Assembly (NCBI RefSeq): GCF_001428305.1
Contig: NZ_LMRZ01000006.1
Location: 248,001-312,000, forward strand
Length of the DNA: 64,000 nucleotides
DNA from: Janibacter sp. Soil728
GTDB lineage: Bacteria; Actinomycetota; Actinomycetes; Actinomycetales; Dermatophilaceae
Reading direction: 5' to 3'
Below the pieces are notes generated by a model. The model was not told where the DNA came from. It did not search any database and was given only the letters and a program-made list of their open reading frames with translations. Of this stretch, positions 36,116-45,217 are shown piece after piece. A program made the position numbers and the translations under genes. Numbering within the stretch: position 1 is the first letter of the stretch; every line of letters begins with the position of its first letter.

Positions 36116-37420
36116 GGGGCCGAGGACTCGGGCGAGGTAGTCGTTGGTCAGGACCCGGTCGGGGTCCAGCCGGTCGCGCAGGGCGACGAAGTCCGCGTGC
36201 CGCGGGTACAGCTGCGCGAGCTGCTCGGCTCCGAGCGTGTGCATCTTGCCCCAGTGGGGTCGGCCGGCGTGCGCGGCGACGATCTCCTCGAAGGCCGCGA
36301 AGTAGGCCCGGTGGTCCCCGCGGTGGTACTGGTGCACGGCGATGTAGGCATTGGCGCGCTCGTACCCCGTCGACAGCCACATGTCGTCAGGGGCAGCGAC
36401 CCGCACCTCGACGGGGAAGGAGATCGGCTCGCGGTGCCGCTCCACCCACGCGACGAGGTCGGTGAGCACATCCGCGACCGCCTCCCGGGGCACCGCGTAC
36501 TCCGACTCGACGAAGCGCACGGTGCGCGGCGTCACGAAGACCTCGTGGGAGGCCGCCGTGTAGGACCGCCCGGTCAGCGCCCGCGCCGCGATCGCGTTGA
36601 AGGACAACACTGCTCGCGGCGCCTTGGTGAGCATCCGGTTGGCGGCACCGAAGACCGTGTTGGACAGCAGCTCGTCGTCCAGCCGGCGGCGCCAAGGAGC
36701 CAGCGGCTCCTGCACGTCGTCGGCGACGAGGTCGTTGGCCTTGGTCTGCACGCGGCGGGTCCCGGGGAACCAGTACATCTCGAAGTGCCGGTGGGCATCG
36801 AAGTACTCCTGGATCCGCGGCAGCACCGCGTCCAGCGAGTCCGGTCGCTCGACGGCCCTCAGGCGGTAGGCGGGCAGGCACTGCAGCTCGATCTCGGTGA
36901 TGACACCGAGCGCACCGAGGCCCACGCGGGCCGCTCCGAAGAGGTCCGGGTCGCCCTCGTCGACCCACCGGTCGCTGCCGTCGGCCGTGACGAGCCGCAG
37001 CCCGACGACGCCGGCGGACAGGCCAGCCAGAGCGGCTCCGGTGCCGTGGGTCCCGGTGGACGTGGCACCGGCGACCGTCTGGGCATCGATGTCGCCGAGG
37101 TTGGGCATGGCCAGACCGAGCAGGTCGAGGGCGGTGTTGAGGACACGAAGGGGGGTCCCCGCCAGCACGCGCACGCGGCCCGTCCCCCGGTCGGCGGAGA
37201 CGATCCCGCTCAGCTGCGCCAGGTCCAGCCGCAGGTCGTCCGCCTGTGCGATCGCCGTGAAGGAGTGGCCGCTGCCGACGGGGCGGATGCGCCGGCCCTC
37301 GTCAGCCGCCGAGCGGATCTGCTCGGCCACCTCCTCGGGGGTGCGGGGCCGCAGCACCGTCGCGTCGTCCGTGACATTGCCGGCCCAGTTGGACCACGCA
37401 GTCGTCGAGCCGTGGCTCAT
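36113..37420 (-). CDS. FAD-linked sugar-lactone oxidase (D-arabinono-1,4-lactone oxidase family)
   Basis: 435 residues. The N-terminal FAD-binding PCMH domain shows RPVGSGHSFTAIAQ (near residue 45), where the His is the usual covalent FAD site in aldonolactone oxidases, and GATSTGTHGTG (near 117). The C-terminal ALO domain contains the characteristic HWGKMHTL (near 387). Such enzymes oxidise aldono-lactones or alditols with O2 or another acceptor. The gene overlaps the upstream aldolase-like gene by 4 nt. This pairing is recurrent in actinobacteria as far as I recall, but its physiological substrate is not known to me. Confidence 0.88.
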   Translation of the reverse strand: MSHGSTTAWSNWAGNVTDDATVLRPRTPEEVAEQIRSAADEGRRIRPVGSGHSFTAIAQADDLRLDLAQLSGIVSADRGTGRVRVLAGTPLRVLNTALDLLGLAMPNLGDIDAQTVAGATSTGTHGTGAALAGLSAGVVGLRLVTADGSDRWVDEGDPDLFGAARVGLGALGVITEIELQCLPAYRLRAVERPDSLDAVLPRIQEYFDAHRHFEMYWFPGTRRVQTKANDLVADDVQEPLAPWRRRLDDELLSNTVFGAANRMLTKAPRAVLSFNAIAARALTGRSYTAASHEVFVTPRTVRFVESEYAVPREAVADVLTDLVAWVERHREPISFPVEVRVAAPDDMWLSTGYERANAYIAVHQYHRGDHRAYFAAFEEIVAAHAGRPHWGKMHTLGAEQLAQLYPRHADFVALRDRLDPDRVLTNDYLARVLGP

Positions 37421-38583
37421 CCGAAGTTCTTCCCCTCGCCCCGGTAGGTCGGCACGACGTCGACCACCTCGTCGCCGCTGATGACGACGTACTCGTCGAA
37501 GCGCTCGGCGGGCTCACCGGCCTTGGCGTGGCGGAACCACACCCGGTCGCCGATGGCCAGATCGCGAGCGGCCTTGCCGCGCAGGGGGGTCTGCACCTCG
37601 CCCGCTCCTTCGGTGCCGATCATCCGAAGCCCGGCCGGGTGGTGCACCGAAGGCGCGCGCGAGTCCCCGACCGGCCCGGAGGCGATGTAGCCCCCGGAGA
37701 AGCAGGTGACGACGTCCTTGGCCGGACGCCTCACGACGGGCAGCGCGAAGGCGACGGCCGGCTGCGGGGTGAAGTCGTCGTACCCGTCGAAGAGGGTCGG
37801 TCCGATGAGTCCCGACCCGGCCGCGAGCTCGGTGAGGGAGTCGTCCTGGCCGGTGAGGTGCAAGGACCCGGTCCCGCCGCCGTTGACGATCTCGAGCGGT
37901 CCGACGACGTCCTCGACCGCCGACCGCACGGCCGAGCGACGGCGCCGCAGCGAGGCATCGCTGCGGGACTTGACCAGCCGGATGGCCGGCGAGCTGTCCG
38001 GCAGCCCGGCGATCTGCGCGTCGTAGAACATCAGGCCGACGACCCGCAGGCCCGCGTCGCGAGCGGCCCTGGCAACACTCGCTGCTCGTCGCGGTGAACG
38101 TGTGGGGCTGCGGCGCACACCCAAATGCGCCGGCCCGATGCGCAGGGAGGCGTCGACGTCGACGACGACGCGCACGGGGGTGCCCGCGGTCAGCCACTGC
38201 CGCAGGGTGTCGACGTGCTCGACCGAGTCCACGGCGATGCTCACCTGCTCCAGCGCGATCTCGTCGTGGGCGAGGGCGGCGAGCGCCTCGCGGTCAGTCG
38301 TCGGGTAGGCGACGAAGACGTCGCGCACTCCCTGCCCGACGAGCCAGAGCGCCTCGGGCAGCGAGTAGGCCATCACGCCCGCACAGCCCTCGTGCGCCAG
38401 GGCCCGCTCGAGCAGGTGCCGCACCCGGACGGACTTGCTGGCCACCCGGATCGGAAGTCCCCCAGCCCTCCTCACGAGGTCCGTGGCATTGGCGTCAAAG
38501 GCATCAAGGTCCACCACGGCGAAGGGGGCGGACCTCCCCTTCGTCGCTCGGTCCCACACATCCGCTCTGCTCACGCCGCCCAC
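37417..38583 (-). CDS. PLP-dependent amino acid aldolase/deaminase (D-threonine aldolase-like)
   Basis: 388 residues from GTG 38583 (another GTG is 9 nt later). Fold type III (alanine-racemase N-domain): FAVVDLDAFDANA near residue 21, then the PLP lysine in RVASKSVRVR (near 46), GLMFYDAQIAG near 183, GGGTGSLHL near 240, and a metal-site-like C-terminal domain with FRHAKAGEPAERF. D-threonine aldolases cleave beta-hydroxy-D-amino acids to glycine and an aldehyde. It is first of a two-gene operon with the lactone oxidase. 150 nt separates it from the divergent phoX gene. Confidence 0.85.
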   Translation of the reverse strand: MGGVSRADVWDRATKGRSAPFAVVDLDAFDANATDLVRRAGGLPIRVASKSVRVRHLLERALAHEGCAGVMAYSLPEALWLVGQGVRDVFVAYPTTDREALAALAHDEIALEQVSIAVDSVEHVDTLRQWLTAGTPVRVVVDVDASLRIGPAHLGVRRSPTRSPRRAASVARAARDAGLRVVGLMFYDAQIAGLPDSSPAIRLVKSRSDASLRRRRSAVRSAVEDVVGPLEIVNGGGTGSLHLTGQDDSLTELAAGSGLIGPTLFDGYDDFTPQPAVAFALPVVRRPAKDVVTCFSGGYIASGPVGDSRAPSVHHPAGLRMIGTEGAGEVQTPLRGKAARDLAIGDRVWFRHAKAGEPAERFDEYVVISGDEVVDVVPTYRGEGKNFG

Positions 38584-38735
38584 GCTACTCGCGGGTCACC
38601 ACGAGGTGCGACGTTCTGCCGAGCGTCACCTCCAGGACACCTCGCCGCCGCCCCGCAGGACCCTCCCCTCCCTAGGTTGCGAAGGTCCCTTGCGCCACCC
38701 CGCCCGCACGATGGGCCCCTCGGAGGAAGAACGAC

Positions 38736-40796
38736 ATGACCCCACCCCGCAACGACCGCACCCTGCTCCCGCTGGCCACGGGCCACCGCGACGGTGGCCG
38801 CTCGGCCGCAACGTGCACCTGGAAGTGCAACGACGCCTGCAGCAAGCCGGTGCCCAACACCTCCGACAACGAGTACTTCGGCGACGTGGTCGCCACCTCC
38901 CGTCGCTCGGTCCTCAAGGCCGGTGGCGCCGCCGCGGCCCTCGCCGGTCTGACGACCGCCGCCGGTGCCGCGCTCGCCGAGCCCGCCGTCGCCGCCCCCG
39001 GGCCGGGCAAGAAGGCCCCCTTCGGCTTCACCGGCATCGACCCCGTCACGGCCGGGACGGACGAGGTCGTCGTGCCCGAGGGCTTCCAGTGGGCTCCGGT
39101 CATCGCCTGGGGAGACCCGATCCTCGCGGGCGCACCTGCCTTCGACTTCGACCGCCAGACCGCAGCCGCGCAGGCCGGCCAGATGGGCTACAACTGCGAC
39201 TACGTCGGCGTCCTGCGCAACGGCAGCGCCAACCAGGCCGTGCTCGTCGTCAACAACGAGTACACCAACAACGAGCTGATGTTCCACGGCTACACCGATG
39301 CCGCGTCCATGACCGACGACCAGGTGCAGCTGACGATGAATGCCCACGGCATGACGGTCGTGGAGATGACGCGCAAGAACCCCAACAGCAAGTGGGTCTA
39401 CACCAAGGCCGCTCCGCTGAACCGCCGGATCACGGCCGAGACCCCCTTCGAGCTCGTCGGCCCGGTCCGCGGCCACGACCTCGTCAAGACCTCCGCCGAC
39501 CCCGCCGGCACGACCCCGCTCGGCACCTTCGGCAACTGCGCCGGTGGCACCACCCCCTGGGGCACCATCCTCTCCGGCGAGGAGAACTTCAACGGCTACT
39601 TCACGCAGCCGGCCGCTCCGAGCGACGACATGGCGGGCGCCGCCGCGGCGCGCTACGGCCTCGCCGGTGGCAGCTCGGCCCAGCACGACTGGGACCGTCT
39701 CGACGAGCGCTTCGACCTGACCGAGGAGCCCAACGAGGCCCACCGTCACGGCTGGATCGTCGAGGTCAACCCCTTCGAGCCCGACGCCGCCCCGCGCAAG
39801 CTCTCCGCGCTCGGCCGCTTCAAGCACGAGGGCGCCAACGTCGTCGTCGCCGCTGACGGCCGGGTCGTCGCCTACATGGGTGACGACGAGCGCTTCGACT
39901 ACATGTACAAGTTCGTCTCCTCGGGTACGTACATCGAGGGCAACCTCGACAACAACCGCACGCTGCTCGACGAGGGTGACCTGTACGTCGCCAAGTTCAC
40001 CGGCAACGGCTCGACCGACGGCCTGCACGACGGCACCGGCGAGTGGCTGCCGCTCGTCGTCGACGGGCAGTCCACGGTCGACGGCATGACCCTCGAGGAG
40101 GTCCTCGTCTTCACCCGTCTGGCCGCCGACACGGTCGGCCCGACCAAGATGGACCGTCCCGAGGACGTCGAGGTCAACCTGGTCAACGGTCGCGTCTACA
40201 CCGCGCTGACCAACAACTCCAAGCGCACGCCGGCCCAGCTCGACGAGGTCAACCCGCGCGCGAACAACAAGCACGGCCAGGTCCTCGAGATCACGCCGCG
40301 CGCCGGCGACCACACGGTCACGGGCTTCGACTGGACGCTCGTGCTCATCTGCGGCGACCCCGACGACCCGGAGACCTACTTCAACGGGTACGACAAGTCG
40401 CAGGTCAGCCCGATCTCCTGCCCGGACAATGTCGCCTTCGACAAGGCCGGCAACCTGTGGATCTCCACCGACGGCAACGCCCTCGGTCACTGCGACGGCA
40501 TGTACCTCATGCCGCTCGAGGGTGAGCACAAGGGCCACCTGCAGCAGTTCCTGTCGGTCCCCGCCTTCGGCGAGTGCTGCGGCCCGCTCATCGAGTGGGA
40601 CGAGCGCGTCGTCTTCGCCGCGGTCCAGCACCCCGGGGAGGACGACGGCGCGAGCACGACCAATGTCAAGAGCACCTTCCCGTACACCGGCAACAGGCAG
40701 CCACGCCCGGCCGTCATCATGATCTGGCCCGAGGCGAAGGGCGGCCACGGCAAGAACGCGAGCAAGGGCAAGGGCAAGACCACGACCGGTCACTGA
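38736..40796 (+). CDS. phoX: PhoX-family alkaline phosphatase (Tat-exported)
   Basis: 686 residues. The Tat motif SRRSVLKAGG lies unusually far in, at about 55-64, after a conserved-looking N-region containing CTWKCNDAC; both are typical of actinobacterial PhoX (DUF839) proteins. The core shows WGTILSGEENFNGYF near residue 270 and many acidic Ca/Fe ligands, including YMGDDERFDYMYKFV near 376. PhoX hydrolyses phosphate monoesters outside the cell using Fe and Ca. I saw no convincing PHO box in the 150-nt upstream region. The gene ends at a 13-bp-arm hairpin. Confidence 0.9.
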   Translation: MTPPRNDRTLLPLATGHRDGGRSAATCTWKCNDACSKPVPNTSDNEYFGDVVATSRRSVLKAGGAAAALAGLTTAAGAALAEPAVAAPGPGKKAPFGFTGIDPVTAGTDEVVVPEGFQWAPVIAWGDPILAGAPAFDFDRQTAAAQAGQMGYNCDYVGVLRNGSANQAVLVVNNEYTNNELMFHGYTDAASMTDDQVQLTMNAHGMTVVEMTRKNPNSKWVYTKAAPLNRRITAETPFELVGPVRGHDLVKTSADPAGTTPLGTFGNCAGGTTPWGTILSGEENFNGYFTQPAAPSDDMAGAAAARYGLAGGSSAQHDWDRLDERFDLTEEPNEAHRHGWIVEVNPFEPDAAPRKLSALGRFKHEGANVVVAADGRVVAYMGDDERFDYMYKFVSSGTYIEGNLDNNRTLLDEGDLYVAKFTGNGSTDGLHDGTGEWLPLVVDGQSTVDGMTLEEVLVFTRLAADTVGPTKMDRPEDVEVNLVNGRVYTALTNNSKRTPAQLDEVNPRANNKHGQVLEITPRAGDHTVTGFDWTLVLICGDPDDPETYFNGYDKSQVSPISCPDNVAFDKAGNLWISTDGNALGHCDGMYLMPLEGEHKGHLQQFLSVPAFGECCGPLIEWDERVVFAAVQHPGEDDGASTTNVKSTFPYTGNRQPRPAVIMIWPEAKGGHGKNASKGKGKTTTGH

Positions 40797-40815
40797 CCGC
40801 TCCGAGGCAGCAACC

Positions 40816-40853
40816 GGTGGGCCGTCCGTCGGATCTCTCGCGGACGGCCCACC
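40816..40853 (+). terminator. Terminator hairpin after phoX
   Basis: Perfect 13-nt arms at 40816-40828 and 40841-40853 with a 12-nt loop, 20 nt after the phoX stop and just before the sortase gene. Confidence 0.8.
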
Positions 40854-40874
40854 ACTCGTGACAAGGTGACGGAC

Positions 40875-41603
40875 ATGCCCCTCCCCCGCCGGTCAGGCAG
40901 CAGCCTCGCGATGAGCGCGCTCGTCCTGGCCCTCGCCGCGTGCGGGTCCGGTGAGCCCACGACCCCGGGAGGGGCCTCCCCTTCGTCCTCGGGGTCGACG
41001 ACCAGCGCGGCCACCTCGTCTGCCTCCTCGACGACGTCGGCATCGCCCAGCAGCTCGACCCACCAGCCTGACCCCACGGTCTCGATCATGCCTGCCAAGG
41101 ACGTCCCCCAGTCGTCCGCGGACCGCGCCGCAGGCATCGCCGCAGCCGACGCCAGGACCGCCGCGAGCACTCTGAGCATCCCGGCCGTCGGGCTCTCCAG
41201 CACGCTTGATGCCCAGGGCCTTCGGGGCGGCAAGGTCAACCCGGCGCCGGGCCAGGTCATCTGGTTCACCGGGTACGAGCGGGTGCGGCCCGGAGCGACG
41301 GGGACGAGCGTCATCGCCGGTCACGTGATCTCGGGTGGCACGGCCGACTCCTTCGCCTCCCTCGAGCAGCTGACGAAGGGGGACGGTGTGCTCCTGCGCT
41401 ACCCCGGCGGGGCCACCCTGCGCTTCGAGGTGACGAGCACCGAGATCGTCGACAAGGACGAGCTGACCACCAGCAAGGAGGTCTGGGGGGCCAACACCGA
41501 CGACCGCCGGGTCGTCCTGGTGACCTGCGACGACGAGCTGGGCTTTCGCACCGACGGTCACCGCAAGGCCAACTTCGTCGCGGTTGCGGAACTGCCCTCC
41601 TGA
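40875..41603 (+). CDS. Class F sortase with a lipobox-like signal
   Basis: 242 residues from ATG 40875, chosen because AAGGTG (40863-40868) is at good spacing; a GTG at 40866 is possible. The N-terminus has basic residues, a hydrophobic stretch and ALAACGSG, a good lipobox, so the mature protein may be lipid-anchored. A Ser/Thr/Ala-rich linker covers about 30-70. The sortase domain has catalytic His in VIAGHVI (near 147), Cys in VLVTCDD (near 220) and Arg in the last 20 residues. Class F sortases join surface proteins or act as accessory transpeptidases; no LPXTG substrate is visible in this window. Confidence 0.85.
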   Translation: MPLPRRSGSSLAMSALVLALAACGSGEPTTPGGASPSSSGSTTSAATSSASSTTSASPSSSTHQPDPTVSIMPAKDVPQSSADRAAGIAAADARTAASTLSIPAVGLSSTLDAQGLRGGKVNPAPGQVIWFTGYERVRPGATGTSVIAGHVISGGTADSFASLEQLTKGDGVLLRYPGGATLRFEVTSTEIVDKDELTTSKEVWGANTDDRRVVLVTCDDELGFRTDGHRKANFVAVAELPS

Positions 41604-41621
41604 GCCGACCACCGCCCGGAG

Positions 41622-41627
41622 TAGCCT
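41622..41627 (+). promoter_or_regulatory. Probable -10 box of a leaderless promoter for rarD
   Basis: TAGCCT ends 6 nt before the GTG start at 41634 and there is no ribosome-binding site, which fits a leaderless mRNA. Confidence 0.5.
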
Positions 41628-41633
41628 CGCGGC

Positions 41634-42572
41634 GTGACCCCTCAACGTGACGCCCGTGGCGTCCTCGCCGCTTGGTTCGCCTACGGCATCTGGGGGCTCT
41701 TCCCCTTGTACTTCCACGCCCTTCGCCCTGCGGGGGCGCTGGAGATCCTGGCCCACCGGGTCGTCTGGACCTTCGTCCTGTGCGTCATCGTGCTGCTGCT
41801 GCGCACGGAGCTCATGGCGCTCCTTAGGCAGCTGCGGGGGCGGCTGGCGCTGGGCGTCGGCATCGCCGCCTACCTGATCGGCATCAACTGGTTCGTCTAC
41901 GTCTACGCCGTGGGTATCGGGCGGACCAACGAGGCGGCGCTCGGCTACTTCCTCAACCCGATCGTCACCGTCGCGCTGGGCGTGCTCGTCCTCGGCGAGC
42001 GGCTGCGCACCCTGCAGTGGGTCGCCGTCGCGATCGGTGCGCTCGCGGCCGTCTACCTCACGCTCGCCGGCGGGGGGCTGCCGTGGATCTCGCTCGTCCT
42101 CGCGATGAGCTTCGGCGGCTACGGCCTGACCAAGAAGAAGCTCGGCGCGACCCTCCCGGCCCTGCACTCCCTGTCGGCGGAGACGATCTTCCTCCTGCCG
42201 CCAGCCGTGGGACTGGTCTGGTGGCTGACGGCCCAGGGCGACTCGACCTTCACCACGGATGCCCCGTGGCACCCGCTGCTGCTCGTGTCAGCAGGGGTGA
42301 TCACCGCGGTCCCGCTGCTCTTCTTCGCCGAGGCCGCTCGCCGCATCCCGCTGGTGACGATCGGGCTCATCCAGTTCATCACCCCGGTGATCCAGCTCGT
42401 CGTCAGCGTCACCCTCCTCGGCGAGCACATCGACACCGCCCGATGGCTCGGCTTCGGGATCGTGTGGATCGCCCTCGTCTGCCTGACGGTGGACTCGCTG
42501 CGCACGGCGCGGCGGCGCCGTCGGCCCAGCCCGGACGAGTGTGAGTCGCTGGAGCCGGTCGAACCGGTCTGA
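41634..42572 (+). CDS. rarD: EamA/RarD family permease
   Basis: 312 residues from GTG 41634. Ten transmembrane helices; the RarD signature lies at the start (AYGIWGLFPLYFHALRPAGALEILAHRVVWT) and NWFVYVYAVGIGRTNEAALGYFLNPIVTV near residue 84. Members are drug/metabolite transporters of the EamA superfamily; the RarD substrate is not firmly known. The last codons (EPVEPV) and the TGA are part of the first unit of a 25-bp tandem repeat that continues to the end of the convergent prenyl-transferase gene. Confidence 0.88.
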   Translation: MTPQRDARGVLAAWFAYGIWGLFPLYFHALRPAGALEILAHRVVWTFVLCVIVLLLRTELMALLRQLRGRLALGVGIAAYLIGINWFVYVYAVGIGRTNEAALGYFLNPIVTVALGVLVLGERLRTLQWVAVAIGALAAVYLTLAGGGLPWISLVLAMSFGGYGLTKKKLGATLPALHSLSAETIFLLPPAVGLVWWLTAQGDSTFTTDAPWHPLLLVSAGVITAVPLLFFAEAARRIPLVTIGLIQFITPVIQLVVSVTLLGEHIDTARWLGFGIVWIALVCLTVDSLRTARRRRRPSPDECESLEPVEPV

Positions 42573-42640
42573 GGCGCAGCCGGTCGAACCGGCCTGAGGC
42601 ACAGCCGGTCGGACCGGCCTGAGGGGCAGAACAGCCGGTG
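42555..42640. repeat. Tandem repeat (3 x 25 bp) across the rarD stop codon
   Basis: Units at 42555-42579, 42580-42604 and 42605-42629, then a partial CAGCCGGT. Each carries CCGGTCGAACCGG or a one-base variant, an inverted repeat, followed by a CTGAGG segment. In unit 1 that TGA is the rarD stop. The array ends at the stop of the convergent polyprenyl diphosphate synthase gene (42643). Confidence 0.85.
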
Positions 42641-42642
42641 TC

Positions 42643-43647
42643 TCAGCCCACGCGGTGGACGACGCCCTCCATGAGGGCGATGAGCGCGGTCTTGGCATCG
42701 CTGTCGGGCAGCGAGCCCAGCGAGTCGACGGCCTGCCGGCCCACGGCGAGGGTCTCCTCGCGGGCGTCGGCCATGGCCTGGTGCGGCCGCAGCAGCTCCA
42801 GCGTGCGCTCGACCCGCTCGGGCTCCTTGAGCTCGGAGCGCAGCAGCTCCTGCAGCTCGGCGTCGGCCGGGTCGGTCGAGGCCAGTGCATTGAGCACCGG
42901 CAGGGTCCGCTTGCCCTCGCGCAGGTCCGTCCCGGGCGTCTTGCCGGTCTCGTCGGACTCGCTCGAGATGTCGATGAGGTCGTCGGCGAGCTGGAAGGCG
43001 ACACCGAGGTGCTCGCCGTACTCCGTGGCCATGGTGATGACCTCGGGGCTGCAGCCGCCGTACATCGCGCCGTACCGGGCCGCCGTGGCCACGAGAACAC
43101 CCGTCTTGTCGGCCAGCACCCCGCGGTAGTACTCGCGCGCGTCCTGACCCTGCGGGCAGGGCCGGTCGTCGCGGATCTGGCCGGAGCACAGTCGGATGAA
43201 GGTCTGCGCCTGGATCTTGACCGCGTCGGCACCCAGGTCGGCGATGATGTCCGACGCCGTGCCGAAGAGCAGGTCTCCCACGAGGATCGCCGTCGAGTTG
43301 TCGTACAGGGCGTTGGCGCTCGGAGCACCTCGGCGCAGGTCCGCCTCGTCCATGACGTCGTCGTGGTAGAGGCTCGCCAGGTGGGTCAGCTCGACACCGG
43401 CAGCGGCCGCCACGACCTGCTCGTTGATCCCCTCGCCCAGCTCGGCGACGAGCATCGTGAGCATCGGCCGAAACCGCTTGCCCCCGGCCTTGGCCAGATG
43501 GAGGCTGGCTTCGGTGATGAAGCCGTCCTCGCTGCGGGTGCGCTCGATGATCAGCGCCTCCACCTGCTCGAGACCGGCAGCCAGGCGCGAGGTCAGGTCC
43601 TCGCTCGCCTGGGGCAGGGCGAGGACCGGCGGGGTCGAGCTGGTCAA
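42643..43647 (-). CDS. Long-chain all-trans polyprenyl diphosphate synthase (menaquinone side chain)
   Basis: 334 residues from TTG 43647, preceded by GAGGTG; this start fits because the gene then begins 4 nt after the nuoN stop. Two Asp-rich motifs for Mg-diphosphate binding are intact: DDVMDE (near residue 95) and DDLIDI (near 225), with GGKRFRP (near 48). Ala and Ser at the -5 and -4 positions before the first motif are small, as in enzymes making long chains (C40 or so). It would supply the isoprenoid tail of menaquinone, matching the men genes at the other end of this cluster. Confidence 0.9.
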   Translation of the reverse strand: MTSSTPPVLALPQASEDLTSRLAAGLEQVEALIIERTRSEDGFITEASLHLAKAGGKRFRPMLTMLVAELGEGINEQVVAAAAGVELTHLASLYHDDVMDEADLRRGAPSANALYDNSTAILVGDLLFGTASDIIADLGADAVKIQAQTFIRLCSGQIRDDRPCPQGQDAREYYRGVLADKTGVLVATAARYGAMYGGCSPEVITMATEYGEHLGVAFQLADDLIDISSESDETGKTPGTDLREGKRTLPVLNALASTDPADAELQELLRSELKEPERVERTLELLRPHQAMADAREETLAVGRQAVDSLGSLPDSDAKTALIALMEGVVHRVG

Positions 43648-43651
43648 GAGG

Positions 43652-45217
43652 TCACCTCGTGATGAAGACGCTGGACTGCTCGGCGAGGTCGAGCAGCGGG
43701 CCCGGGAAGACACCGAGAGCGATCGTAACGAGGACTCCCACGGCAATCACAGTCAGGGACAGCGTGGCGGGCGTCGCGGCGGTGACCTCGCCGGTCGGCT
43801 CGGTGAAGAACATCAGGACGATCAGGCGGACGTAGACGAAGGCGGTGATGGCCGACATCAGGACCGCGATCACCACGAGGACGACGCCCGAGCGGCCACC
43901 GTGCTCCAGGGCCGGCATGAAGGCCGCGACCTTGGCGGTGAAGCCCGACGTGAGCGGGATCCCCGCGAAGGCCAGCATCAGCAGCGCGAAGGAACCGGCC
44001 AGCCACGGGTGCTTGCGCCCCAGCCCCGCCCACTGGGACAGGTGGGTCGCCTCGGCGTCGCGCTCACGCACGAGGTTGACGATGGCGAAGGCAGCGATCG
44101 TGGAGATGCCGTAGGCGGTGACGTAGAAGAGGACGCCGACGACGCCACTGCGGTCGAAGCTGATCAACGCGACGAGGACGAAGCCCGCGTGGGCGATCGC
44201 GCTGTACGCCAGCAGACGCTTGATGTCGGTCTGGGTGACCGACAGGACCGAGCCGATGACCATCGTCAGGGCGGCGATGACGACGACGCCCATGTGCCAC
44301 TCCCACCGCGTGGTCTCCAGCCCGACATAGGCCAGGCGCAGCAGCGCACCGAAGGCGGCTGCCTTGGTGCACGCGGCCATGAAGCCGGTGACCGGGGTCG
44401 GAGCGCCCTGGTAGACGTCCGGGGTCCAGGAGTGGAAGGGGACGGCGCCGACCTTGAAGAGCAGGCCGACGAGGACCATGACGACGCCGGGGAGCAGGAG
44501 CCCCTCGAACTCACCCGTCGAGGTGGTCGCCGCGGCAGCGATCTCGGGCAGGCCGATCGATCCGGCGTAGCCGTAGAGCAGGGCCGCGCCGAAGAGGAAG
44601 AAGCCGGACGAGAAGGCGCCGAGGAGGAAGTACTTCAGGGCGGCCTCTTGGGAGAGCAGGCGACGACGACGGGCCAGACCCGACATGAGGTACAGCGGCA
44701 GCGAGAGCAGCTCGAGCGCCACGAACATCGTCAGCAGGTCGTTGGACGCCGGGAAGAGCAGCATGCCGGCGAGGGCGAACAGCGCCAGGGGGAAGGCCTC
44801 GGTCGTCGACCATCCCTTGCGCGCGGCCTGGGCCTCGAGCTCGGACCCCGGGCTGGCAGCACCCATCGGGGTGAGCGCATCAGCGGTGTCACCACCGAGG
44901 CGGTCGGCCATGACGAGCAGGCTCAGCAGACCGAAGACGAGCAGGGTGCCCTGCATGAACCGGGTCGGTCCGTCGACGGCGATCGTGCCGCCCACGGTGA
45001 CACCGACCTCGTCGGCGGTCATGAAGACCAGCGCGGCCAGCGAGATGACGATGGAGCCGACAGCGACGACGACCTGGGTGAGGTGCCTCGTCCCGCGCGG
45101 GGCGAAGGCCTCGACGAGGACCCCGACGAAGGCGCCCACGAGGAGCACGATCATCGGCGAGAGCGCCCAGTAGCTGATGTCGACGGCCTCGAAGGCCGCG
45201 GGGACGGTGGGGGGCAT
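43652..45217 (-). CDS. nuoN: NADH-quinone oxidoreductase subunit N
   Basis: 521 residues, 14 transmembrane helices. The antiporter core has FALVAFV-like FFLFGAALLYGYAGSIGLP near residue 195, the Lys helix LLFKVGAVPFHSWTPDVYQGAP near 250, and a second conserved stretch LLAYSAIAHAGFVLVALISF near 330. It is a proton-channel subunit of the membrane arm. Last of the nuoA-N operon; it overlaps nuoM by 1 nt. Confidence 0.95.
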   Translation of the reverse strand: MPPTVPAAFEAVDISYWALSPMIVLLVGAFVGVLVEAFAPRGTRHLTQVVVAVGSIVISLAALVFMTADEVGVTVGGTIAVDGPTRFMQGTLLVFGLLSLLVMADRLGGDTADALTPMGAASPGSELEAQAARKGWSTTEAFPLALFALAGMLLFPASNDLLTMFVALELLSLPLYLMSGLARRRRLLSQEAALKYFLLGAFSSGFFLFGAALLYGYAGSIGLPEIAAAATTSTGEFEGLLLPGVVMVLVGLLFKVGAVPFHSWTPDVYQGAPTPVTGFMAACTKAAAFGALLRLAYVGLETTRWEWHMGVVVIAALTMVIGSVLSVTQTDIKRLLAYSAIAHAGFVLVALISFDRSGVVGVLFYVTAYGISTIAAFAIVNLVRERDAEATHLSQWAGLGRKHPWLAGSFALLMLAFAGIPLTSGFTAKVAAFMPALEHGGRSGVVLVVIAVLMSAITAFVYVRLIVLMFFTEPTGEVTAATPATLSLTVIAVGVLVTIALGVFPGPLLDLAEQSSVFITR

